This document shows positions 1 to 8,736 of a DNA stretch of 64,000 bases, piece after piece; positions within the stretch are counted from its first letter, which is position 1, and every line of letters starts with the position of its first letter. Under the pieces are notes generated by a model that was not told where the DNA came from, ran no database searches, and saw nothing but the letters and a program-made list of their open reading frames with translations. The position numbers were made by a program, and so were the translations under genes. This DNA is from Blastococcus sp. TF02A-26. Lineage in GTDB: Bacteria; Actinomycetota; Actinomycetes; Mycobacteriales; Geodermatophilaceae. The stretch is taken from assembly GCF_003319125.1 (NCBI RefSeq), contig NZ_QOHG01000011.1:110475-174474 (forward strand). The letters are read 5' to 3'.

Positions 1-598
1 CCACCACCTTCGTGTGGCCGCGCACGGTGACCAGCCAGTCGGCGAACTCCTCGGCGTTGCTGACCGTCGCCGACAGCGAGACCAGGGTGACCGACTGCGG
101 GAGGTGGATGATCACCTCCTCCCAGACCGCGCCGCGGAACCGGTCGGCGAGGTAGTGCACCTCGTCCATGACCACGTAGCCGAGCCCGGCCAGGGCCGGC
201 GACTCGGCGTAGAGCATGTTCCGCAGCACCTCGGTGGTCATGACCACCACGGGGGCGTCGCCGTTGACGGCGTTGTCGCCGGTCAGCAGCCCGACCCGGT
301 CGGCGCCGTACCGCTGCACGAGGTCGGCGTACTTCTGGTTGGACAGCGCCTTGATCGGCGTCGTGTAGAACGCCTTGCGCCCCTCGGCGAGCGCCTTGTG
401 GACGGCGAACTCGCCCACCACGGTCTTGCCGGCGCCGGTGGGGGCACAGACGAGCACGCCTGCGCCCTCGTCGAGGGCCTCGCACGCCTCCACCTGGAAC
501 GGGTCGAGGGAGAACCCCAGCTCCGCGGTGAACTCGGCGAGAGCGGGGTGCGCGTTCCGGCGCCGGGCAGCCGCGTACCGCTCAGCGGGGCTGGACAT
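1..598 (-). CDS. helY: DEAD/DEAH-box helicase HelY/Mtr4-like (3' part outside window)
   Basis: N-terminal ~199 residues of a superfamily 2 RNA/DNA helicase of the HelY (Rv2092c)/Ski2 type. The encoded protein opens MSSPAERYAAARRRNAHPAL. It shows a Q-like motif (LDPFQVEA), Walker A (APTGAGKT), the DEVH box (VVMDEVHYLADR) and motif III (SLSATVSNAEEF). The C-terminal half lies beyond base 1. The ATG at 598 is preceded at 7 bases by TACCGT, a -10 hexamer, so the mRNA is probably leaderless. Position downstream of tatAC and pafBC matches mycobacterial gene order. The role in RNA processing or decay is inferred from family. Confidence 0.9.
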   Translation of the reverse strand, partial: MSSPAERYAAARRRNAHPALAEFTAELGFSLDPFQVEACEALDEGAGVLVCAPTGAGKTVVGEFAVHKALAEGRKAFYTTPIKALSNQKYADLVQRYGADRVGLLTGDNAVNGDAPVVVMTTEVLRNMLYAESPALAGLGYVVMDEVHYLADRFRGAVWEEVIIHLPQSVTLVSLSATVSNAEEFADWLVTVRGHTKVV

Positions 599-605
599 GG
601 CCCCC

Positions 606-611
606 ACGGTA
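606..611 (-). promoter_or_regulatory. Leaderless -10 element of helY
   Basis: TACCGT on the minus strand, 7 bases before the ATG. Confidence 0.5.
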
Positions 612-771
612 GGCGCTGCGGCCGTTGCGCTCAGCCGGAGCCGGGTGCGGCGCGCTCGTCACTGCTCCTCCCCTGCTCGTCGGGTGACCCCGACCCCCTC
701 CGGCGGCGACGATGTTGGGGATAACGGTCGACCACAGGTCGAGATCCGGTCTCCTGCCGGTGGACGGACGC

Positions 772-1680
772 TCAGCCCGCCGGACGCCGCCCCGTGCCGG
801 CGACCCGCAGGGCGCCGGGCACGCACTCGGCGATGGCGGGCAGTGGCGCCACCCGCTCGCCGTCGGCGTACGTGGTGAGCGCGGGCGCGGCGAGCTCCAC
901 GCGGGCGGCGCGGTGCACCGTGACCGCCGGGTGCGCCACGTGCGTGCCGGCGGTCAGCCGCGGCCGGGTGCGCACCAGCTCCAGGCGGCCGACCGGGCCG
1001 ACGACGGTCACGTCGAAGCGGCCGTCGGCGGGGTCGGCGCCCGGGCACACCCGCATGCCGCCGCCGTACCAGGCGGTGTTGCCGACGGCGACCAGGGTGA
1101 CCGGCAGCGTCGTCGTCTCCCCGTCGAGGGTGAGGGTGAGCTCCCGGGGCCGCAGGCGGGCGAGCTCGGCGAGGATGGCGACGTCGTAGCGGCGGGGGCC
1201 GCGCGGCCAGCGCAGCCGGTTGGCGCGGTCGGTCACCGCCGAGTCGAAGCCGCAGCACAGCACGGTGGCCCACCACCGGTCCCCCGTGCGGCCGGCGTCG
1301 ACGGTCCGCGCGTGGCCGGTCAGCAGGTCCTCGGCGATCGCGGAGGCGGCCACGGCCGGGTCGGTCGGCACGCCCAGGGCCAGCGCGAGGTCGTTGCCGG
1401 TGCCGGCCGGGACGACGGCCAGGGGCGTCGTCGTGCCCGCCACGGCCTGCAGCCCCGCGTGCGCGGCGCCGTCACCGCCGACCGCGACGACGGCCGCGGT
1501 GCCGCCCGCGACGGCGTCGGCCGCCTGCCGCTCCGCGTCGGCGCGGGTGGTGGCGGGCAGCACGTGCGGGGTCACGCCACCGGCGCGGAGGGCGTCGAGG
1601 ACGCCGGCGGTGACGGCCCTGGCCCGCCCGCGGCCGGCGACCGGGCTGACGAGGACGGCCGCGGAGACGGAGGTGCCCAC
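772..1680 (-). CDS. Diacylglycerol/sphingosine-type lipid kinase (DAGK catalytic domain)
   Basis: 302-residue cytosolic lipid kinase of the DgkB/YegS type. It would phosphorylate a diacylglycerol-like lipid with ATP; the true substrate cannot be read from sequence. The nucleotide-binding motif GGDGAAHAGLQAV lies near residue 60 and PAGTGNDLALALG near residue 85, both diagnostic for DAGK_cat. Length is normal for the family. It lies 7 bases downstream of tatC and 173 bases upstream of helY, in the same direction, so it is probably co-transcribed with tatAC. Confidence 0.88.
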   Translation of the reverse strand: MGTSVSAAVLVSPVAGRGRARAVTAGVLDALRAGGVTPHVLPATTRADAERQAADAVAGGTAAVVAVGGDGAAHAGLQAVAGTTTPLAVVPAGTGNDLALALGVPTDPAVAASAIAEDLLTGHARTVDAGRTGDRWWATVLCCGFDSAVTDRANRLRWPRGPRRYDVAILAELARLRPRELTLTLDGETTTLPVTLVAVGNTAWYGGGMRVCPGADPADGRFDVTVVGPVGRLELVRTRPRLTAGTHVAHPAVTVHRAARVELAAPALTTYADGERVAPLPAIAECVPGALRVAGTGRRPAG

Positions 1681-1687
1681 CGCAGCG

Positions 1688-2611
1688 TCAGCGCGGGGTG
1701 GGCGTGGCCGGTCCGGCGACCGGCTCGTCGTCGAGCGCCGAGGGCCGGGCGTCCAGCGGCGAGGCCTCGTCGTCGTCGAGGTCGTGGAAGCCCTCGACCG
1801 CCGCCCGCCGGGCCCGGCGCCGGTCCACGAAGCGGGCGATCTGGATCGCCAGCTCGAACAGCACGCACATGGGGGCGGCCATCAGCAGCATCGTGAACGG
1901 GTCCTGCGTGGGGGTGATGAACGCGGCGAAGACGATGGTGAGGAAGAAGATCCACCGCCGCCCCTTGCGCAGCACCTCGTAGCTCAGCACGCCGAGCAGG
2001 TTGAGCACGACGGCGATGAGCGGCAGCTCGAAGCTGACCCCGAAGGCGAGCAGCAGCGAGATGACGAAGCCGATGTAGTCCTGCGCGGTCAGCGCGATCG
2101 ACACCCCCTCGCCGGCCAGCCCGAGCAGCAGCTCCAGGCCCTTGGCCAGGGAGATGTACGCGAGCCCGGCGCCGAGGGCGAACAGGCTGCTGGAGGCGGC
2201 CACGAAGGCGACGCCGTACCGCTTCTCGTTCCGCTTGAGCCCCGGGGTGATGAAGGCCCAGACCTGGTACAGCCAGAACGGTGCCGACAGCACGATCCCG
2301 ACGATGAACGAGATCTTCAGCCGGATCAGGGCGCCGCCGAAGACGTCGGTGACCAGGAGGTCGCAGTCGCCCGCGTCGGTGGTGCCGAACGCGCGGTCGG
2401 AGGGGTCCAGTGCGCAGTAGGGCGCCCGGATGAACTCCCCCAGCCCGTGCTCGTACCACCAGAACGCCACGGCGGTGGCGATCAGGATGAAGAACAGCGC
2501 CTTGCCGATGCGGTTGCGCAGCTCGGTGAGGTGCGCGATGAGCGACATCGTCGCCGCGGGGTCCCGCGGCGGCCGACGCCGCCGGGACCGTCGGGGGGCG
2601 CTCTCGCTCAC
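1688..2611 (-). CDS. tatC: Sec-independent translocase subunit TatC
   Basis: 307-residue receptor subunit of the twin-arginine translocase, which recognises RR signal peptides and recruits TatA. The family opening MSLIAHLTELRNRI follows a short basic N-terminal extension (VSESAPRRSRRRRPPRD). Hydrophobic segments typical of the six-helix TatC fold follow, including ISFIVGIVLSAPFWLYQVW and FELPLIAVVLNLLGVL, and then a charged C-terminal tail. I place the start at GTG 2611, 19 bases after the tatA stop; an upstream in-frame start at 2707 would overlap tatA and is unlikely. A Tat-type lipoprotein is encoded at 47983. Confidence 0.93.
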   Translation of the reverse strand: MSESAPRRSRRRRPPRDPAATMSLIAHLTELRNRIGKALFFILIATAVAFWWYEHGLGEFIRAPYCALDPSDRAFGTTDAGDCDLLVTDVFGGALIRLKISFIVGIVLSAPFWLYQVWAFITPGLKRNEKRYGVAFVAASSSLFALGAGLAYISLAKGLELLLGLAGEGVSIALTAQDYIGFVISLLLAFGVSFELPLIAVVLNLLGVLSYEVLRKGRRWIFFLTIVFAAFITPTQDPFTMLLMAAPMCVLFELAIQIARFVDRRRARRAAVEGFHDLDDDEASPLDARPSALDDEPVAGPATPTPR

Positions 2612-2630
2612 CGGAGCCGTGCCGGGCGGG

Positions 2631-2963
2631 TCAGCGTGCGGGATCGGCGGGGCCCGCGGCCTGGGCGGCTCGGGCCCGCAGCTCCGCCGCGCGCGCCTCG
2701 GCGGCACACGCCTCGGCCTCGAGCTGGGCGGCGTGCGCCTGGGCGGGGTCGACGATCTCGCCCTGCAGGGGGGCCGACGTCGACGCCGGCGCCTTGCCGC
2801 GCAGGTCGGCCGCCTTGTCGTCGTCCTTCATGCCCTTCATCTCGCCCTTGAAGATCCGCAGCGAGCGGCCGAGCGAGCGGGAGGCGTCGGGCAGCTTCTT
2901 GTACCCGAAGAGCAGCAGGACGGCCAGGATGATCAGGCCGATCTCCAGCGGGCCCAGGTTCAT
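2631..2963 (-). CDS. tatA: Sec-independent translocase subunit TatA
   Basis: 110-residue pore-forming Tat component. A single membrane helix ([19 protein letters not shown], with the FG hinge) is followed by the amphipathic helix ([20 protein letters not shown]) and a flexible Ala/Glu-rich tail of about 60 residues. A GGAGGA ribosome-binding site precedes the ATG, so this gene, unlike many neighbours, has a leader. It is first of the tatA-tatC pair. Confidence 0.95.
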   Translation of the reverse strand: MNLGPLEIGLIILAVLLLFGYKKLPDASRSLGRSLRIFKGEMKGMKDDDKAADLRGKAPASTSAPLQGEIVDPAQAHAAQLEAEACAAEARAAELRARAAQAAGPADPAR

Positions 2964-2998
2964 CGGGTTCCTCCAGACGTGGGTGGTCCCGGCTGATG

Positions 2999-3241
2999 CT
3001 ACGCCGGGGGCTGCCCGGAACCGGGCAGTTGGAGAGTGTTCGTGGCCGGTTCACCCTGCGGTTCGCCCGCCCCGGCGCGCGCCTGCACCTGCTGGGCCTG
3101 CGCGAGCAGGGGCGCGACGTCGCGCTGGAGCTGGGCGGCCTCCCGGCCCAGCCGCTGCAGCGCCCCCAGGACGCCGTACGCCACCACGCCCAGCACGAGC
3201 AGGCCGAGCACGGGCACGGCGATCCAGACGACCAGCAGCAC
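2999..3241 (-). CDS. Small single-pass membrane protein between pafC and tatA
   Basis: About 80 residues, opening with a hydrophobic helix ([20 protein letters not shown]) followed by a Gln/Ala-rich amphipathic helix ([20 protein letters not shown]) and a disordered tail. I chose GTG 3241, 10 bases beyond the pafC stop. GTG 3292 would add 17 residues and overlap pafC by 41 bases. No domain recognised; position suggests co-transcription with pafBC and tatAC. Confidence 0.6.
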   Translation of the reverse strand: MLLVVWIAVPVLGLLVLGVVAYGVLGALQRLGREAAQLQRDVAPLLAQAQQVQARAGAGEPQGEPATNTLQLPGSGQPPA

Positions 3242-3251
3242 GGGACCGACC

Positions 3252-4220
3252 CTAGCCCTCGGCGTAGCGGGCGAGGGCGGCGCGCGCGTCACCGGCGACG
3301 GCGGCGGCGAGGTCGGCCGGCTCGTCGACGACCGCTCCGCCGCCCAGCGAGGCCACCAGCCGGCGGGCCCAGGCGAGGTCGCCGGTGCGGATCCCCACGG
3401 CGAGGCCGCCCGCCGGGTCGGCCACCTCGCGGACCTCCTCGACCGGGTAGTACTCGGCGACCCAGCGCGCGGTCGGGGCCAGCCGCAGCCGGACCAGCGG
3501 CGCCTCGGGACCGGGGTGGTAGACCCCGCCCTCGACGTCGCGCTCGTGCGCCTCCGGCGGCGGCGCGGCCGGCTCGTCGAGGACCTCGACCTCGTCCACC
3601 CGGTCGATGCGGAACAGCCGCACGCCCTCGGCGCGCCGGCACCACGCCTCGAGGTAGCTGTGCCCGTCGACCAGCAGCAGCCGCATCGGGTCGACCGTCC
3701 GCTCGGTCCGCTCGTCCCGGGTCGGCACGTAGTAGTGCAGGTGCAGCGCCCGCCGGCGCTCCAGCCCGTCGCGGACGACGGCGAGGGCGTGCTCGCGGGC
3801 GTCGACCGAGAGCGCCACCGGCGCCGACCGCTCGGCCGCGTGGCCCGCCACCGCGGAGATCTTGGCCAGGGCCCGGCTCACCGCCTCCCGCTCGGCGAGG
3901 CCCGGCGACTCCAGCAGCGCGCGCAGCGCGACGACCAGGGCGACGGCCTCGTCGGTGGTCAGCCGCAGCGGCCGCACCATGCCGGCGGTGAAGGTGACCC
4001 GCACCCGGTCCCCCTCGAAGGAGAGGTCGATGAGGTCACCGGGGCCGTAGCCCGGCAGTCCGCACATCCACAGCAGCTCCATGTCCTTGCGCAGCTGCCG
4101 CTCGGTCACCCCGAAGTCGCGGGCGGCCTCGGCCAGCGGGACGCCGTCGGGCCGCGCGGTCAGGTACGGGACCAGCGACAGCAGCCGGGTCATCCGCTCC
4201 GTCGTGCCCGGGGCGCTCAT
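3252..4220 (-). CDS. pafC: Transcriptional regulator PafC (HTH + WYL)
   Basis: 322-residue partner of PafB. Known biology: the PafBC heterodimer binds single-stranded DNA through WYL domains and activates the RecA-independent mycobacterial DNA-damage response. The N-terminal winged helix (VTERQLRKDMELLWMCGLPG) is followed by a WYL domain (ALHLHYYVPTRDERTERTVD, then HSYLEAWCRRAEGVRLFRID) and the C-terminal WCX extension. Its ATG overlaps the pafB stop (ATGA), indicating translational coupling. Despite the name it is not part of the proteasome. Confidence 0.92.
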   Translation of the reverse strand: MSAPGTTERMTRLLSLVPYLTARPDGVPLAEAARDFGVTERQLRKDMELLWMCGLPGYGPGDLIDLSFEGDRVRVTFTAGMVRPLRLTTDEAVALVVALRALLESPGLAEREAVSRALAKISAVAGHAAERSAPVALSVDAREHALAVVRDGLERRRALHLHYYVPTRDERTERTVDPMRLLLVDGHSYLEAWCRRAEGVRLFRIDRVDEVEVLDEPAAPPPEAHERDVEGGVYHPGPEAPLVRLRLAPTARWVAEYYPVEEVREVADPAGGLAVGIRTGDLAWARRLVASLGGGAVVDEPADLAAAVAGDARAALARYAEG

Positions 4221-5194
4221 GCCGGCACCTCCATCGCGGCGAGCCGGGTCAGCCGCTCGACGACCGCGGCACGGACCGCCTGCGGGGACTCGACGAGGAC
4301 GTCGGCGCCGTAGGCGGCGAGCTCGTCGGCCAGCCGCCGGACGTCGGTGGTGCGCAGCTGCAGCAGGTCGTCGCCGTCGGCGGCCGGGCCGAGCGGGGTG
4401 GCGCGCCGGCGCAGCCCGATCGCCGCACCCGGGCGGGCCCGGACGACGACCAGCTGCTCCTCTCCCCCGTCCTGGCGGGCCACCGTCTCGGCCAGGTCGA
4501 GGTCCGGCGGTGGTTCGAAGGCGCCGGCCGGACCGCTCACCCGCGGAGCGCCGACGACCCGGGAGAGCCGGAAGACCCGCGGGGCCTGCCGGTCCAGGTC
4601 GTGGCCGACCAGGTACCAGCGGCCGTGCCACGCGACGACCCCCCAGGGGTGCACCCGGCGGCGGGCCGGTGCGCCCTCGTCGGGACGGCGGTAGTCGAAC
4701 TCGACCAGGCGGCGGTCGCGAGCCGCGGCGTAGCAGGGCTCGAAGGCCGGCTCGTCGGAGTCCAGCCGGGGGCGCAGCGGCAGCGCGCGGGCGGGGTCGA
4801 CGTCGATCCCGGCGGCCTTGAGCTTGACCAGGGCGCTCTGCGCGGCGCCGGCCAGCTGCGCGGACTCCCACAGCCGCAGCGCCAGGCCCACGGCGGCGGC
4901 CTCCTCGCCGGTGAGGGTGAGCTCGGGCAGCTCGTAGTCGGCGCGCGCGATGCGGTAGCCGTCCTCGGTGTCGAACGCGCTGGTCCGACCGGTCTCCAGC
5001 GGGACGCCCATCTCGCGGAGGTCGGCCTTGTCCCGCTCGAACATCCGCTTGAACGCCTCGTCGGCGCGCTCGGTGCCGTCGTCGAGCTCGTACCCGGGCA
5101 CCGTGGCGCGGATGCGGGCGGCGCTGACGTACTGCCGGGTGCCGAGGAGGGCGATGACCAGGTTGACCAGTCGCTCCGCCCGCTTCGCCGCCAC
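4217..5194 (-). CDS. pafB: Transcriptional regulator PafB (HTH + WYL)
   Basis: 325-residue WYL-family regulator that acts with PafC. HTH region near residues 10-60 (ERLVNLVIALLGTRQYVSAA, then AFKRMFERDKADLREMGVPL). The WYL domain includes RRLVEFDYRR and HGRWYLVGHDLDRQAPRVFR; a WCX domain follows. GTG 5194 has TACGCT 7 bases upstream and no purine-rich ribosome-binding site, so initiation is probably leaderless. Confidence 0.92.
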   Translation of the reverse strand: MAAKRAERLVNLVIALLGTRQYVSAARIRATVPGYELDDGTERADEAFKRMFERDKADLREMGVPLETGRTSAFDTEDGYRIARADYELPELTLTGEEAAAVGLALRLWESAQLAGAAQSALVKLKAAGIDVDPARALPLRPRLDSDEPAFEPCYAAARDRRLVEFDYRRPDEGAPARRRVHPWGVVAWHGRWYLVGHDLDRQAPRVFRLSRVVGAPRVSGPAGAFEPPPDLDLAETVARQDGGEEQLVVVRARPGAAIGLRRRATPLGPAADGDDLLQLRTTDVRRLADELAAYGADVLVESPQAVRAAVVERLTRLAAMEVPA

Positions 5195-5201
5195 GGAGCT
5201 C

Positions 5202-5207
5202 AGCGTA
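5202..5207 (-). promoter_or_regulatory. Leaderless -10 element of pafB
   Basis: TACGCT on the minus strand, 7 bases before GTG 5194. Confidence 0.5.
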
Positions 5208-5249
5208 GGGCCACACCACCGACCGGCTCTCGCTGCCCGGCCCCGGTGC

Positions 5250-5297
5250 AGGGGCCCGCGCCGAGCGTGCGAGGCGTGGGGGGCACCGGGGTCCTTC
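5250..5297. repeat. Dispersed intergenic repeat, copy A
   Basis: 48 bases that match 37033-37081 in the same orientation with roughly eight differences. Shared blocks include CCCGCG, CGAGC, TGCGAG, CGTGGGGGG and GGTCCTTC. This copy ends 3 bases before the -10 of the DUF3866 gene. Confidence 0.7.
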
Positions 5298-5300
5298 CTC

Positions 5301-5306
5301 TAGCCT
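5301..5306 (+). promoter_or_regulatory. Leaderless -10 element of the DUF3866 gene
   Basis: TAGCCT, 7 bases before GTG 5314. Confidence 0.5.
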
Positions 5307-5313
5307 CCCTGCC

Positions 5314-6450
5314 GTGGGGGACGACCAGACGACCGAGACCAGGATCCGGTGGCGGCGCGGCACGGTGACCGCCGTGGGCCGCTCGTGGCGCGACGCCGTC
5401 GAGCTGACCGTCGAGGTCCCCGGCGACGGCGCGGTCCGCTCGCTGGCGCACCCCTCGCTCGTCGGCACGCCCGAGGTCGGCGACGACGTGCTGCTCAACA
5501 CCACGGCGTGGGCGCAGCGGCTGGGCACCGGCGGGTACGCCCTCGTGGTCGCCGTCCCGGACCGGCTGCCGCCGGACCCGACCGGCCCTGGCCACCTGGT
5601 CAAGGCCCGGTACACGCCGTTGCAGGTGAGCGTGCAGGGCGTGGACGAGCAGGAGACCGAGCACCACGAGGCGATCGCGGCGGCCGACGACATCGACGGC
5701 ATGCCCGTCGTCGTGGCCGACCTGCACTCGGCGCTGCCGGCGGTGCTGATCGGCATCCTGGCCACCGACCCCGACCTCAAGGTCGCCTACGTGATGACCG
5801 ACGGCGGTGCGCTGCCGGCCGGCTTCTCCCGGACGCTGTCGGCGCTGCGGGCCTCCCTGGCCGGGGTCGTCACGGTGGGCCAGGCCTTCGGCGGGGACCT
5901 CGAGGCGGTCACCGTGCACACCGGCCTGCTGGCGGCCCGCCACGTGCTCGGCGCCGACGTCGCCGTCGTCAGCCAGGGGCCGGGCAACCTCGGCACCGGG
6001 ACGCCCTGGGGGTTCTCCGGGGTGGCCGCCGGGGAGGCGTGCAACGCCGTGGCGGTGCTCGGCGGACTGCCGGTGGGCGCGCTGCGGATCTCCGACGCCG
6101 ACCCGCGGCCACGGCACCGCGGGGTGTCGCACCACTCGCTGACCGCGTTCGGGCGGGTGGCGCTGGGCGGGGTCACGCTCGTGGCGCCGCGCGGCCTCGG
6201 CTCGGAGCTGGGCCGCCAGGTCGAGGAGGACCTCGCCGGCCAGCCGGAGCGCAACCCGGTGGTGTGGATCGACGTCGACGGGCTGGAGGAGGCGCTGGGC
6301 CTCTCCCCCGTGCCGCTGTCGACGATGGGCCGAGGCTACGACCAGGAGCGGCCGTACTTCCTCGCCGCCGCGGCCGCCGGGCGCTACGCCGCCCTGCAGG
6401 TTCCGCTCCCGCCCGTTCCCGAGGAGTCCGAGGCGGCCACGGCCGGCTGA
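5314..6450 (+). CDS. DUF3866 family protein
   Basis: 378-residue cytosolic protein of unknown function. The recognised core includes ARYTPLQVSVQGVDEQET, MPVVVADLHSALPAVLIGIL, VMTDGGALPAGFSRTLSALR, SQGPGNLGTGTPWGFSGVAAG and RHRGVSHHSLTAFGRV, all hallmark stretches of DUF3866. The conserved DxH and SHHS residues hint at metal or phosphate handling, but no reaction is known. It is divergent from pafB and convergent with pafA, 10 bases from the pafA stop; this neighbourhood is conserved in actinomycetes. Confidence 0.85.
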   Translation: MGDDQTTETRIRWRRGTVTAVGRSWRDAVELTVEVPGDGAVRSLAHPSLVGTPEVGDDVLLNTTAWAQRLGTGGYALVVAVPDRLPPDPTGPGHLVKARYTPLQVSVQGVDEQETEHHEAIAAADDIDGMPVVVADLHSALPAVLIGILATDPDLKVAYVMTDGGALPAGFSRTLSALRASLAGVVTVGQAFGGDLEAVTVHTGLLAARHVLGADVAVVSQGPGNLGTGTPWGFSGVAAGEACNAVAVLGGLPVGALRISDADPRPRHRGVSHHSLTAFGRVALGGVTLVAPRGLGSELGRQVEEDLAGQPERNPVVWIDVDGLEEALGLSPVPLSTMGRGYDQERPYFLAAAAAGRYAALQVPLPPVPEESEAATAG

Positions 6451-6460
6451 CCGGCGCGCC

Positions 6461-7819
6461 TCACATCGAGGCGATGAGCTTCTCGACGCGCTCGTCGACG
6501 GACTTGAACGGGTCCTTGCACAGCACGGTCCGCTGGGCCTGGTCGTTGAGCTTCAGGTGCACCCAGTCGACGGTGAAGTCGCGGCGCTTCTCCTGCGCCC
6601 GGCGGATGAACTCGCCGCGGAGCTTGGCGCGGGTGGTCTGCGGCGGCACGTTCTTCGCCTCGAAGACCCGCGGCTCGTGCGCCACCCGGTCGACCTGGCC
6701 GTTGCGCTCGAGCAGGTAGTACAGCCCGCGCTTGCGGCTGATGTCGTGGTAGGCGAGGTCCAGCTGCGCCACCCGCGGGTGCGACAGCGGCATGTCGTGC
6801 TTGGCGCGGTAGCGCTCGATCAGCTGGAACTTGGTCGCCCAGTCGATCTCGCGGTCGATGAGCAAGAGGTCGCCGCTGTCGACGGCCTTGAGCACCCGCC
6901 CCCACAGCTCCAGCATCTGCCGGTGCACCGGGCCGAAGCCCTCGCGGTCGACGAACTCGGTGGCTCGGGCGTGGTACTCGCCCTGGATCTCCAGCGCCGA
7001 CATCTCCCGGCCGTTGGCCAGGCGGACCTTGCGCCGGCCGGTCATGTCGTGGCTGATCTCGCGGATGGCGCGGATCGGGTTCTCCAGCGCCATGTCCCGG
7101 ATGGGGACGCCGGCCTCGATCATCCGCAGCACGAGGTCGGTGGAGGCGACCTTGAGCAGCGTCGTCGTCTCGCTCATGTTCGAGTCGCCGACGATGACGT
7201 GCAGCCGGCGGTAGCGCTCGGCGTCGGCGTGCGGCTCGTCGCGGGTGTTGATGATCGGCCGGGAGCGGGTGGTGGCGCTGGAGACGCCCTCCCAGATGTG
7301 CTCGGCGCGCTGGCTGACGCAGTAGATCGCGCCGCGGGGGGTCTGCAGCACCTTGCCGGCGCCGACGACGATCTGCCGGCTCACGAGGAACGGGATGAGG
7401 ACGTCGGCCAGGCGGCTGAACTCGCCGTGCCGGCCGACCAGGTAGTTCTCGTGGCAGCCGTAGCTGTTGCCGGCGGAGTCGGTGTTGTTCTTGAACAGGT
7501 AGATGTCGCCGGTGACGCCCTCCTCGGCCAGCCGCTGCTCGGCGTCGACCAGCAGGCCCTCGAGGATCCGCTCGCCCGCCTTGTCGTGGACGACCAGCTC
7601 GGTGAGGTCGTCGCACTCGGCGGTGGCGTACTCGGGGTGACTGCCCACGTCCAGGTACAGGCGCGAGCCGTTGCGCAGGAAGACGTTGGAGCTGCGGCCC
7701 CAGGACACCACGCGGCGGAACAGGTAGCGGGCGACCTCGTCCGGGGACAGTCGCCGCTGGCCCCGGAAGGTGCACGTGACGCCGTACTCGGTCTCGATCC
7801 CGAAGATCCGTCGGTCCAC
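6461..7819 (-). CDS. pafA: Pup--protein ligase PafA
   Basis: 452-residue ATP-dependent ligase joining the C-terminal Glu of Pup to substrate lysines. It has the glutamine-synthetase-like fold: [12 protein letters not shown] at the start (Mg/ATP-binding GxE), [56 protein letters not shown], and a family-typical end ([20 protein letters not shown] to LIASM). Full length. GTG 7819 has TAGGCT 6 bases upstream, so pafA has its own leaderless promoter just beyond a 26-base palindrome that separates it from prcA. Confidence 0.97.
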   Translation of the reverse strand: MDRRIFGIETEYGVTCTFRGQRRLSPDEVARYLFRRVVSWGRSSNVFLRNGSRLYLDVGSHPEYATAECDDLTELVVHDKAGERILEGLLVDAEQRLAEEGVTGDIYLFKNNTDSAGNSYGCHENYLVGRHGEFSRLADVLIPFLVSRQIVVGAGKVLQTPRGAIYCVSQRAEHIWEGVSSATTRSRPIINTRDEPHADAERYRRLHVIVGDSNMSETTTLLKVASTDLVLRMIEAGVPIRDMALENPIRAIREISHDMTGRRKVRLANGREMSALEIQGEYHARATEFVDREGFGPVHRQMLELWGRVLKAVDSGDLLLIDREIDWATKFQLIERYRAKHDMPLSHPRVAQLDLAYHDISRKRGLYYLLERNGQVDRVAHEPRVFEAKNVPPQTTRAKLRGEFIRRAQEKRRDFTVDWVHLKLNDQAQRTVLCKDPFKSVDERVEKLIASM

Positions 7820-7825
7820 GACCCG

Positions 7826-7831
7826 AGCCTA
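7826..7831 (-). promoter_or_regulatory. Leaderless -10 element of pafA
   Basis: TAGGCT on the minus strand, 6 bases before GTG 7819. Confidence 0.55.
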
Positions 7832-7848
7832 GGCGTCCGGGACGACAT

Positions 7849-7874
7849 CGGCCGGTCCCGCGCGGGACCGGCCG
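7849..7874. terminator. Perfect 26-base palindrome between prcA and pafA
   Basis: Half-site CGGCCGGTCCCGC followed at once by its exact reverse complement. It starts 6 bases after the prcA stop and ends about 17 bases before the pafA -10. It could form a terminator hairpin for prcBA (no T-tract) or bind a dimeric regulator at the pafA -35 position. Confidence 0.5.
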
Positions 7875-7880
7875 GAGTCG

Positions 7881-8732
7881 TCAGACCGGAGCGCCCTCGC
7901 CGCCGTCCTCGCTGCCGCCGGCGGTGTCCGGCGCCGCGGGGTCGCCGAGGCCGGGCGGGGTGCCCGGGGCGGGGCTGCTGGGGACGTGCGCCGCCGTCGC
8001 GCCGTCGGCTCCCCCGTCGGCGTCGCTGCCGAGCAGGGAGGCCAGCGCCGCGCCCACGACCCGGCGGAAGGCCCGCTTGGGGCGGCGCCGGTCGAGGACG
8101 GCCACCTCGAGCTGGGACGCCGGCAGCAGCTCGCCGTCCCCGCCGTTCTGGTTGACGGCGGGGCTGACCGCCGACAGGGCGCGCACGCCGACCGAGAGCG
8201 CGTCGGCCAGCGCCATGCCGGGGGTGAAGTTCTCCCGCAGGTGCCCGGCAACGGCGTCGGCCTGGCCGCCCATGACGACGAAGTCGGACTCGTCGACGAT
8301 GGAGCCGTCGAAGGTGAGCCGGTACAGCTGGTCGGTCTCCGGGCTGGTGCCGACCTCGGCGACGCAGAGCTCGACCTCGAACGGCTTCATCTGCTCGGTG
8401 AAGACGGTGCCGAGGGTCTGCGCGTAGGCGTTGGCGATGACCCGGCCGGTGACGTCGCGCCGGTTGTAGGAGTAACCGCGCACGTCGGCCAGCCGGACCC
8501 CGGCGACCCGCAGGCTCTCGAACTCCGAGTAACGGCCGACCGCGGCGAAGCCGATCCGGTCGTAGAGCTCGCTGACCTTGTGCAGGGTGGCGCTGGGGTT
8601 CTCGGCGATGAACAGGATGCCGTCGGCGTAGGTGAGGACGGCGACGCTGCGACCGCGGGAGATGCCCTTGCGGGCGTACTCCGAGCGGTCGCGCATGACC
8701 TGCTCGGCGGAGGCGTAGTAGGGCATGGTCAT
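7881..8732 (-). CDS. prcA: 20S proteasome subunit alpha
   Basis: 283-residue alpha subunit that forms the outer gating rings of the core particle. The N-terminal gate segment ([20 protein letters not shown]) and the alpha fold ([39 protein letters not shown]) are clear. After residue ~235 comes a low-complexity tail rich in Gly, Ala, Asp and Pro, longer than in mycobacteria. The start lies 4 bases after the prcB stop. ATG 8732 is used; ATG 8726 is an alternative. Confidence 0.96.
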   Translation of the reverse strand: MTMPYYASAEQVMRDRSEYARKGISRGRSVAVLTYADGILFIAENPSATLHKVSELYDRIGFAAVGRYSEFESLRVAGVRLADVRGYSYNRRDVTGRVIANAYAQTLGTVFTEQMKPFEVELCVAEVGTSPETDQLYRLTFDGSIVDESDFVVMGGQADAVAGHLRENFTPGMALADALSVGVRALSAVSPAVNQNGGDGELLPASQLEVAVLDRRRPKRAFRRVVGAALASLLGSDADGGADGATAAHVPSSPAPGTPPGLGDPAAPDTAGGSEDGGEGAPV

Positions 8733-8736
8733 GGCG

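Noticed and set aside
2612..2707. Upstream TatC start giving 339 residues
   Set aside because: It would overlap tatA; the added residues are Pro/Arg-rich and not TatC-like.
3252..5780. 842-residue frame covering pafC and continuing through pafB
   Set aside because: Only the part from ATG 4220 has PafC similarity; the rest is an out-of-frame reading of pafB, common in GC-rich DNA.
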